Under the pieces are notes generated by a model. It was not told the origin of the DNA. It searched no databases and saw only the letters and a program-made list of their open reading frames with translations. Position numbers and translations under genes: made by a program. A stretch of DNA of 64,000 nt from Clostridia bacterium (lineage in GTDB: Bacteria; Bacillota; Clostridia; Oscillospirales; Acutalibacteraceae): NCBI GenBank assembly GCA_017935325.1, contig JAGBHV010000087.1, positions 1-64,000 on the forward strand. The letters are read 5' to 3'. This document shows, one piece after another, positions 7,766 to 15,554 of the stretch (the first letter of the stretch is position 1; each line of letters opens with the position of its first letter).

Positions 7766-9859
7766 ATGAAAATGAAAAAATTTATTTCACTTATTATTGC
7801 ATTTATTTTTATTTTCGGGACAGTGACAACTGCGTTTGCGGAAAACGCAGAAGGGGACATAGTTGTTCTTTACACAAACGATGTTCACTGTGCAATTGAT
7901 GATTATGCTGTCCTTGCAGCGTACAGAGCAGAATTGATTTCGCAGGGTAATACGGTTGTTGCAATTGATGCAGGCGATGCAATTCAGGGCGAAGTTATCG
8001 GTGCAATGACAGAAGGCTCTGCAATAGTTGAAATAATGAATGCATCAGGTTATGACTACGCAGTGCCGGGAAATCACGAATTTGACTATGGAATGGAAAC
8101 TTTCCTTGACCTTGCAGAAAATAAAGCAGAGTATGAATATATAAGTTCAAACTTTTATGATCTTACTTCCGTGAGTCCTGTGCTTGAGCCTTACGCAATA
8201 AAGGATGTAAACGGAACAAAGGTTGCTTTTGTAGGTATTACCACTCCTGAAACTATCACAAAATCAACACCTGATTATTTTAAGAATGAAGACGGTAATT
8301 TTATTTACGGGTTTCCTACATATCCCGGTGATATGTCAGATGAAATGTTTTATGAAAACATTCAGAAAAGCGTTGATTCTGCAATAAAAGACGGTGCAGA
8401 CATTGTTATTGCAGCGGGTCACCTTGGAATTGCGGAAACAACAGATGGCTGGAAATCAACAGATGTTATTGCCGAAACAGAGGGTATTGACGTTTTTCTT
8501 GATGCACATTCGCATGAAAAAATTGAAAGTGCAACATATAAAAATAAAAACGGAGAAGATGTAATTCTTTCATCCACTCAGACAAAGTTTGAATATTTCG
8601 GTCAGTTGACAATCAGCACTGACGGCACAATGGAAACTGAACTTATTAACCCTGATGAAATAGATGTTGAAACTTTATCATCTTCAGCACAGGGTGAATA
8701 TACAAAAGTAAAAAATATAATCGATAGATATAAATCAGAAATTGAGTATCTTTACGAAGGAATCGGTATATCTGAAACAACTCTTGTTGCTTATGATACT
8801 GACAAAAGCTGGGCAGTACGTAAAAGAGAAACAAACGCAGGTGACTTTGTTGCAGATGCTTATCGCGCAGTAACAGGTGCTGATGTTGCAATCGCAAACG
8901 GTGGAGGAATACGTGCAGATGTGGCAATCGGCAATGTCTCAAGAAAAAACCTTATGGATGTGAACGCATTCAATAACGATATGTGTGTTCTTGAAGTTAC
9001 GGGTCAGCAGCTTGTTGATGTGCTTGAACACGGCGCACGCAATTGCCCGGAATCTCTCGGCGGTTTCTTCCAGGTTTCAGGTGTAACATTTGAAATACAT
9101 ACTTATCTTGAATCTCCCGTAATTACTGATAGTCTGGGGAATTTTATGGGAATGGATGAAACTCTTGAACGCAGGGTACAGAATGTTCTTGTAAATAATG
9201 AACCTGTTGACCTTAACAAAACTTACACACTTGCAGGCAGTGCTTATGTGCTTGCTCAGGGCGGTGACGGCCTTACAATGCTTGAAGATGCAGAGGTTGT
9301 TGAATCTGAAAACTTACCCTGCGATTCAGAAATGCTTATAAAATATTTTACTGAAAACCTTAATGGCGTAATAACAGAAGAACAGTACGGCAACCCTGAT
9401 GGTGAAGGCAGAATAAAAATTATTGATAAACATGTACATAAATTCTCTGACAGTGAAATTTGTGCTTGCGGTAAGAAAAAAGCAGATTATAGCGGATATC
9501 ATGAAGCAATGGAACGCTATTACGAGCTTACTGATAAATATAAGGATGTTCTTACAGAAGAAACAAAGGATTACATCAGAGAAGAAGTTCAGAAAATCGT
9601 AAAAGAATATCTTGGCGGTACAGGTGTAAAAAATAACTACAGCGAAGATGAACAGTATATTCTTGATGGTATAGCAGATGGCATAAATGAAATCTGCGAT
9701 TATATTGAAGAAGGCATTGCAGACGGCACATTAACAGGTTGCGAACATATCTGCCACAGCAGTAATTGGTTCTTGAAAATTGTATGGAGTATAGCAAACT
9801 TCTTCCACAGAATTTTCGGTATTCTTCCCGTATGTGAATGCGGATTAGCACATTATTGA
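7766..9859 (+). CDS. Secreted 5'-nucleotidase / bifunctional metallophosphatase
   Basis: The 697-residue protein has a signal peptide (residues 1-25, cleavage after AFA). The N-terminal calcineurin-like domain shows YTNDVHC, DAGDAIQGE, PGNHEFDYG, AAGHLG and DAHSHEK, the metal ligands of the UshA/YfkN family. The C-terminal nucleotidase domain shows NAGDFVADAYR, ANGGGIRAD and QGGDGLTML. The enzyme would release phosphate from extracellular nucleotides. After the enzyme (about residue 550 on) come a Cys pair ICACGKK, a helical linker and an unusual tail: CEHICH, a hydrophobic stretch, then CECGLAHY at the very end. This may be an anchoring or sorting signal. It is cotranscribed with the TetR-family gene upstream. 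Confidence 0.9.
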   Translation: MKMKKFISLIIAFIFIFGTVTTAFAENAEGDIVVLYTNDVHCAIDDYAVLAAYRAELISQGNTVVAIDAGDAIQGEVIGAMTEGSAIVEIMNASGYDYAVPGNHEFDYGMETFLDLAENKAEYEYISSNFYDLTSVSPVLEPYAIKDVNGTKVAFVGITTPETITKSTPDYFKNEDGNFIYGFPTYPGDMSDEMFYENIQKSVDSAIKDGADIVIAAGHLGIAETTDGWKSTDVIAETEGIDVFLDAHSHEKIESATYKNKNGEDVILSSTQTKFEYFGQLTISTDGTMETELINPDEIDVETLSSSAQGEYTKVKNIIDRYKSEIEYLYEGIGISETTLVAYDTDKSWAVRKRETNAGDFVADAYRAVTGADVAIANGGGIRADVAIGNVSRKNLMDVNAFNNDMCVLEVTGQQLVDVLEHGARNCPESLGGFFQVSGVTFEIHTYLESPVITDSLGNFMGMDETLERRVQNVLVNNEPVDLNKTYTLAGSAYVLAQGGDGLTMLEDAEVVESENLPCDSEMLIKYFTENLNGVITEEQYGNPDGEGRIKIIDKHVHKFSDSEICACGKKKADYSGYHEAMERYYELTDKYKDVLTEETKDYIREEVQKIVKEYLGGTGVKNNYSEDEQYILDGIADGINEICDYIEEGIADGTLTGCEHICHSSNWFLKIVWSIANFFHRIFGILPVCECGLAHY

Positions 9860-9903
9860 TAACGCAATTTATTATCAGAAAATGTACATAAGGAGAAAAC
9901 TTT

Positions 9904-11055
9904 ATGAAAAAAATAACCAAACTTATAAGCATACTGCTCATCATCGCAATGCTTATGACAATGTCATCGCTTTCGGCATCATCTGTATCGTCATCCTACA
10001 ACCCTGCTATTGGTGATACCTACACAATAGGTCCGTACACCATTACCCTGAATGATGTTTCAAGTGATAAAATTCCCGATGTAGTTAGTATTTTAAATTA
10101 TATTATATTGAGAAATTACGATAAAAAAACCGGCGTTTTTGCTATTTCGTATCAGTTAAAAGGTACTTCCGGATTTCAGAATGTATGGCCGTCTGACTAT
10201 TTTCTTATAACACCTTCCGCTTCATGCTCTGAGGTATATGAAGAAGATTTTGTTTTAGAAAAAGAGTATGGTTCAACTGTTGACCCGAAATTTACACATT
10301 ATCTTCCTTACAAGATAAGGTTTTCAATTACCGTATATCGTCCTGCTATTGAACACAACGGAAACGCGACCTGCGAAAATGCAGGCACCTGCACCGTTTG
10401 CGGTGAATCCTACACCGCCCCATGTAAAGGCGGTACAGCCACCTGCATGAAAAAAGCTGTTTGTGATGTTTGCGGTAAAGAATACGGTGAATTTGATGCA
10501 GATAATCATAATTGGTCAAATCTTAACGGCATCTGTGCAAACGGTTGCGGTACTGAATGTGAGCACACAAATCAAACAGGTGAAACTTGCGGAATCTGCG
10601 GTAAAGAGCTTTATAAAACTCTTTCAGGCACAGTAACAAGCTTTGGCGATGAAGAAAACGAAGCAACACTTCTTCTTTACAAATCAGGCGACAGAGAAAA
10701 CGCCTACGAAACTATGGTAACAGGCAATTCTGCAGAATATGCTTTTGAAACAGTAACCAAAGGCGGATATATTCTTGAAGTTTCAAAGGATAACCACGCA
10801 ACAAGATTTTATGAGGTTACTGTGGGAGAGGATAATGTTACGCTTGATGCCGAAATCCATCTCGTTGGTGATGTTGACGGTGACGGTAAAATTATGGTTA
10901 CAGACTATTCGTCGGTTCTCCGCCACGTTAAGAAAATCACATCTCTTGAAGGATATGCGCTTGCTTGTGCAGACGTCGACTCGAACGGCAGAGTAATGAT
11001 AACAGACTATAATGCAATTCTCCGTCACGTTAAGAAAACGGCATCTCTCTGGTGA
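9904..11055 (+). CDS. Secreted dockerin protein with Cys-rich repeats
   Basis: The 383-residue protein has a signal peptide (residues 1-27), a unique N-terminal domain of about 115 residues without recognised family, and a Cys-rich stretch with CTVCG, CDVCG and CGICG pairs. A beta-sandwich module (SGTVTSFGDEENEATLLLY) and a dockerin follow, with loops DVDGDGKIMVTD and DVDSNGRVMITD, ending in LW. The last 150 residues are close to those of the next gene. It is probably extracellular and a binding or structural component rather than an enzyme. Ribosome site AAGGAG. It lies 44 bases after the nucleotidase gene, so read-through is possible. Confidence 0.85.
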   Translation: MKKITKLISILLIIAMLMTMSSLSASSVSSSYNPAIGDTYTIGPYTITLNDVSSDKIPDVVSILNYIILRNYDKKTGVFAISYQLKGTSGFQNVWPSDYFLITPSASCSEVYEEDFVLEKEYGSTVDPKFTHYLPYKIRFSITVYRPAIEHNGNATCENAGTCTVCGESYTAPCKGGTATCMKKAVCDVCGKEYGEFDADNHNWSNLNGICANGCGTECEHTNQTGETCGICGKELYKTLSGTVTSFGDEENEATLLLYKSGDRENAYETMVTGNSAEYAFETVTKGGYILEVSKDNHATRFYEVTVGEDNVTLDAEIHLVGDVDGDGKIMVTDYSSVLRHVKKITSLEGYALACADVDSNGRVMITDYNAILRHVKKTASLW

Positions 11056-11138
11056 TCAGAATATATTATTGCGATTTTACAATTGTACATTATTGATAGC
11101 ATAATTTGCTGTCAAAAGTACGAAAGGGGAAAAACCTT

Positions 11139-14100
11139 ATGAAAAAAACAAACAAACTTATCAGTATATTACTTGCGGTGGCAATGATTCTGTCACTCGT
11201 GCCGATGAATTTATCTGTATCGGCAGTATCTGACACAGATGCAAACACCGAGCCAACCTATGTCGCTTCTATAACTGACAAAGACGGCAACCTCATCGGC
11301 AATTATGAAACTCTTAAAGATGCTGTTAAATCTGCGGAAAGAACCGAAGACGGCACACTTACTTTGCTTGATAATATTATTGTTACAGATTTTCAGTATA
11401 TCAACTCAGGTAAGTTCACAATTGACCTTAACGGCAAAACTCTCCTTCATGAAACAACGAATACTTTATGGGTTGAAAAAGCAGCAAATTTAACAATTAA
11501 GGACAGCGGTGTGGGCGGTACAATTCAGTCAGATGGTGAAACTGCTGTTGCAATATTGAATAAAGGCACTCTCACCATTGAATCAGGTATTTTTAAAGGC
11601 GATGGTGGTATCAGTACCCATGGCACACTTACTTTCAAAGACGGTGAAGTTGTTGCAACCGGTTATTATTCTGCTATCACTAACTACGGAACAGCCTATG
11701 TTCACAACGGCACTTTTGAATCTGTAGATGGTACTGCAATAGTCAACAACAACGATGCAACCATCTATATTTATGACGGTAAGTTCAGCGGTTACAATGC
11801 GTTTACAAACTTTAGTACAGCCTATATTGAAGATGGCGAATTTAAAGGTAATGCCTTTGCAGCATTAAGTATTAATGGCGGCACAGTTGAAGTAACCGGC
11901 GGTAGTTTTACAGGTACAGATGATGAGGATGGTTTTTTCAGCGGCACACCCTATGGTGAATTCACAGTTTACGATGATGATATCGGAAGTCTCATTTTAA
12001 AAGGAGGCGAATTCCCTAAGGGATTCAGTGCTTTTGGTGTTACTGCAAATGAAGTTCTTGCGGACGGTTATTATTTCTGCGACGCAGACGGCAAAAAAAT
12101 AACAGTTGCAGAAGATGCAACAAGTATTGAAGGCTATGTTAAGGTGAAAGAGGATGTTGCAGCATCCGTAACCGACAAAGACGGCAACCTTATCGGTAAT
12201 TATAAAACTTTTGCAGATGCTGTTGCAGTTGCACAGGAAAGTGAAAACTGCACACTTACTCTGCTTGCTGATGTTACTGTTGCAGGTAATCCGTATATCG
12301 ACTACGGAAAGTTAACTATTGACCTTAACGGCAAAACTCTGCTTCATGAAACGGATATTACTCTGAACATTCAACCTGATGCAGACGTAACAATCAAGGA
12401 CAGCGGAGAAGGCGGTACTATTCAGACAAATGGTGAAACTGCATATACAGTCTTTAACTATGGCACTCTCACCATTGAAAGCGGATTTTTCAAGGGTGAC
12501 TGTGGAATTGCAAACCCCGGTAAACTCACATTCAAAAACGGTGAAGTTGAAGCCGGTAATTATGAAGCGATCAGAACTGACGGCACAGCATATATTGAGA
12601 ATGGTAAATTTGAATCTGAAAATGGACACGGAATAGTGAATGGCAGCGGAACTGCGTATATCTACGGTGGTAATTTCAGCGGTAAAGTCGGCATTATGAA
12701 TTTTGGCACAACTTATATTGAAGGCGGCAACTTTACAGGAAAAAGTAACGCGGCTATTTATCTGAATGACGGTACGGTTGAAGTTACGGGCGGAAGCTTC
12801 ACAGGTACTGATGAAAAAGGTTATGACACAGGCACACCCTATGGCGAATACACAGTTTACGATGATGATACCGGAAGTCTCATTTTAAAAGGAGGCGAAT
12901 TCCCTAAGGGATTCAGTGCTTTTGGTGTTACCGCAAATGAAGTTCTTGCAGACGGTTATTATTTCTGCGACGCAGACGGCAAAAAGATAACAGTTGCAGA
13001 AGATGCAACAAGCATTGAAGGCTATGTTAAGGTGAAAGAGGATGTTTCAGCATCCGTAACCGACAAAGACGGCAACCTTATCGGCAAGTATAAAACTTTT
13101 GAAGAAGCTGTTACAGCAACAAAGACAAACCCAAACAGCACACTTAAGTTGTTAGATAACGCTGATGGTTGTTATGTCAGAGTCAATTCTCCGTTTACTC
13201 TGGACCTGAATGGTTATACGCTTGATATGGGAGACAAAAACTTTGATATTGGTGTGGTACTTGAAGGCTATGACTGCCATCTGACTGTTACCGACACCTC
13301 TGAAACAGAAACAGGAAAAATTATAAGTGAATCTTATTCCGGCGTATTTTTTGTGGGTTATTCAGAATCTCCCGGAAAACTTACTGTTCTTAACGGTACT
13401 GTTGAATATAATAATGAATACGGATGTGCTGTAAAATTAGAAAATAACGGTGTGCTTGAAATTAAGGGAGGCACTTTCATAAATTGTGAATCTTCTGAAA
13501 TTATAATCAACAATTGGATAGATAACTTTGAAGGCTCTGTTGATATCAGCGGCGGCACTTTCCCGGATGGCTTTGACATAAATGTGTATTCATCTGATTA
13601 TACAAGCACAGAAAATTGTCTTACAGATTTACTTGCAGAAGATTGTTATTTCTACGATGCTGACGGTAAAAAGATAACAGTTGCTGAAGATTCAACAAGC
13701 ATTGAAGGTTATGTTCAGGTCAAGGAGCATTATATTGCTTCCGTAACTGACAAAGACGGCAACCTTATCGGTAATTATAAAACTTTTGAAGAGGCTGTTG
13801 AATCTGCGGAAAGAAGCGAAGGCAGTACACTTACTTTGCTTGATAACATTACACTTACCGAAACTGCGACAATCTCTTCAGGCACCTTTACTCTTGACCT
13901 CAACGGTAAAACTCTGCTTAATGAAACTGCGACTACTTTATGGATTGATTCCGATGCAGACATAACAATCAGGGATAGCGGAAAAGATGGTACGGTTCAG
14001 AACAGCGTTGAATTCGCTCATACAATCTTTAACCTCGGTACACTTACCATTGAATCAGGTTGCTTCAAGGCTATGTATTCTGCAATTAATTCTTACGGAA

Positions 14101-15416
14101 CGCTGAAAATAAACGGCGGAACCTTTGAAGCGTCAGAATATGCTGTTTATATTTGCGAAGGTTATGTAGAAATAAACAACGGAATTTTTAAAGGACCCGT
14201 ATGGAGCTTCACAGATTATACAATTAATGGCGGCACATTTGATGCTTACGTCGGCATCAATAAAGAAAGCGGAGTTCTTACCGTTAACGACGGTACATTT
14301 AACGACAACAAGATTATGATAATGAGAGGTACTGTTAATCTCAAATGCGGAGAATTTACAAACGGTATTATCCTTGATGACGTAAACAATGATGAAGATG
14401 ATCCCCGGTATCTTAACGATCTTCTTGCAGATGGTTGTTTCTACCGTGATGCAAACGGCGAGTTTATTGAAGTTGCAGATGATGCAACAGCGATTGACGG
14501 TTATGTTAAAGTAGTAAAAGGCGTAAATCTTTTAACAGAAGCAGATATAACTCTCAGCAAAACAGAATTCGAATTTACAGGCAAAGAAATAATTCCTGAA
14601 ATTAAAATATTAATCGATGGCATAGGAGAAACTGATATCAGCGATTTTCTTGATATAGTTTATGAGAATAATACCAACGCAGGCACAGCCACAGTTACGA
14701 TAAGCGGTAAAGAAGATTCAGGCTTTACAGGTAAAGTTACACGCAGATTTACAATTGTTCCGAAGAAAGTTGAGGTAATCTGGCTTTACAACAGAATCGA
14801 CGGCGGTGCTCTTGTTGTGGAAGCGCATTATTATGATGTAAATAACATACCTGTTGCGCTTGATGTTGAAAACGGTGTAAATGCAGAACCGGGCGTATAT
14901 ACAGCATCAGTAGTAATCGAAGACACAAACTATGTAGCTGAAAATCTCAATTACAAATACATAATTGATGGTGATAAATCACTTTCAGGTACAGTTACAA
15001 GCTTTAATTCTGAAACAGACGAAGTTACACTTCTTCTTTACAAAGAAGGTGACAGAGAAAATGCTTACAAAACTACGGTAACAGGCAATTCTGCAGACTA
15101 TGCTTTTGAAAAAATTGCCGAAGGCGAATATATCCTTGAAGTTTCAAAAGTAAACCACGCAACAAGATTTTATGAAGTTACTGTTGGCGCAGATGAAGCC
15201 ACTCAGGACGCAAAAATCCATCTGATTGGTGATATTAACGGCGACGGAAAGGTTATGATTACTGATTATAACACAGTTCTCCGCCATGTTAAGAAAACTG
15301 AGTTTCTTGAAGGCTATGCACTCGCATGTGCAGATGTCAGCGGTGATGGCAGAGTAATGATAACAGACTATAATGCAATTCTCCGTCATGTTAAGAAAAT
15401 TTCATCTCTCTGGTAA
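11139..15416 (+). CDS. Large secreted beta-helix repeat protein with dockerin
   Basis: The 1425-residue protein begins with a signal peptide (MKKTNKLISILL to VSA). Four related blocks of roughly 200-300 residues follow, each opening with a variant of SVTDKDGNLIGNYKTF. Within each block, short Gly-rich turns such as GTLTIESGIFKG and GGTFE recur, typical of right-handed parallel beta-helices. Near residues 1130-1270 is an Ig-like/MBG-type region (NNTNAGTATVTISG). The C-terminus carries the shared beta-sandwich and a dockerin (DINGDGKVMITD, DVSGDGRVMITD). The likely role is adhesion or carbohydrate binding at the cell surface; no catalytic residues are recognised. The ATG at 11139 was chosen over 11106 because the AAAGGGG ribosome site and signal peptide fit it. 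Confidence 0.85.
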   Translation: MKKTNKLISILLAVAMILSLVPMNLSVSAVSDTDANTEPTYVASITDKDGNLIGNYETLKDAVKSAERTEDGTLTLLDNIIVTDFQYINSGKFTIDLNGKTLLHETTNTLWVEKAANLTIKDSGVGGTIQSDGETAVAILNKGTLTIESGIFKGDGGISTHGTLTFKDGEVVATGYYSAITNYGTAYVHNGTFESVDGTAIVNNNDATIYIYDGKFSGYNAFTNFSTAYIEDGEFKGNAFAALSINGGTVEVTGGSFTGTDDEDGFFSGTPYGEFTVYDDDIGSLILKGGEFPKGFSAFGVTANEVLADGYYFCDADGKKITVAEDATSIEGYVKVKEDVAASVTDKDGNLIGNYKTFADAVAVAQESENCTLTLLADVTVAGNPYIDYGKLTIDLNGKTLLHETDITLNIQPDADVTIKDSGEGGTIQTNGETAYTVFNYGTLTIESGFFKGDCGIANPGKLTFKNGEVEAGNYEAIRTDGTAYIENGKFESENGHGIVNGSGTAYIYGGNFSGKVGIMNFGTTYIEGGNFTGKSNAAIYLNDGTVEVTGGSFTGTDEKGYDTGTPYGEYTVYDDDTGSLILKGGEFPKGFSAFGVTANEVLADGYYFCDADGKKITVAEDATSIEGYVKVKEDVSASVTDKDGNLIGKYKTFEEAVTATKTNPNSTLKLLDNADGCYVRVNSPFTLDLNGYTLDMGDKNFDIGVVLEGYDCHLTVTDTSETETGKIISESYSGVFFVGYSESPGKLTVLNGTVEYNNEYGCAVKLENNGVLEIKGGTFINCESSEIIINNWIDNFEGSVDISGGTFPDGFDINVYSSDYTSTENCLTDLLAEDCYFYDADGKKITVAEDSTSIEGYVQVKEHYIASVTDKDGNLIGNYKTFEEAVESAERSEGSTLTLLDNITLTETATISSGTFTLDLNGKTLLNETATTLWIDSDADITIRDSGKDGTVQNSVEFAHTIFNLGTLTIESGCFKAMYSAINSYGTLKINGGTFEASEYAVYICEGYVEINNGIFKGPVWSFTDYTINGGTFDAYVGINKESGVLTVNDGTFNDNKIMIMRGTVNLKCGEFTNGIILDDVNNDEDDPRYLNDLLADGCFYRDANGEFIEVADDATAIDGYVKVVKGVNLLTEADITLSKTEFEFTGKEIIPEIKILIDGIGETDISDFLDIVYENNTNAGTATVTISGKEDSGFTGKVTRRFTIVPKKVEVIWLYNRIDGGALVVEAHYYDVNNIPVALDVENGVNAEPGVYTASVVIEDTNYVAENLNYKYIIDGDKSLSGTVTSFNSETDEVTLLLYKEGDRENAYKTTVTGNSADYAFEKIAEGEYILEVSKVNHATRFYEVTVGADEATQDAKIHLIGDINGDGKVMITDYNTVLRHVKKTEFLEGYALACADVSGDGRVMITDYNAILRHVKKISSLW
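11943..12207 (+). repeat. Long direct repeat, copy 1 (inside beta-helix gene)
   Basis: This stretch is nearly identical at DNA level to 12831-13095, exactly 888 bases (296 codons) away. The match is much closer than elsewhere between the blocks, so it points to recent duplication or gene conversion. Confidence 0.85.
12831..13095 (+). repeat. Long direct repeat, copy 2
   Basis: This is the second copy of the 11943-12207 repeat, in the same frame. Recombination between the copies would delete one 296-residue block without a frameshift. Confidence 0.85.
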
Positions 15417-15431
15417 GTATTAATATAATGC

Positions 15432-15470
15432 GACAGCCGTCCCTTGATTGTCAAGGGGCGGTTGTTGCTT
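15432..15470 (+). terminator. Hairpin terminator after beta-helix gene
   Basis: The arms GCCGTCCCTTGA and TCAAGGGGCGGT (with G-T pairs) enclose a 3-base loop. A moderate T-rich tail follows. Confidence 0.6.
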
Positions 15471-15494
15471 GTAACGGAAAATTTTTATATTCTG

Positions 15495-15523
15495 TTGAAT
15501 TTATTCGTTCTTATTGATATAAT
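15495..15523 (+). promoter_or_regulatory. Sigma-A promoter of dockerin gene 15555
   Basis: TTGAAT (15495-15500), a 17-base spacer and TATAAT (15518-15523), 31 bases before the start codon. Confidence 0.65.
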
Positions 15524-15554
15524 CAATTTATAAAGGTAAAAAGGGGATGGCATT

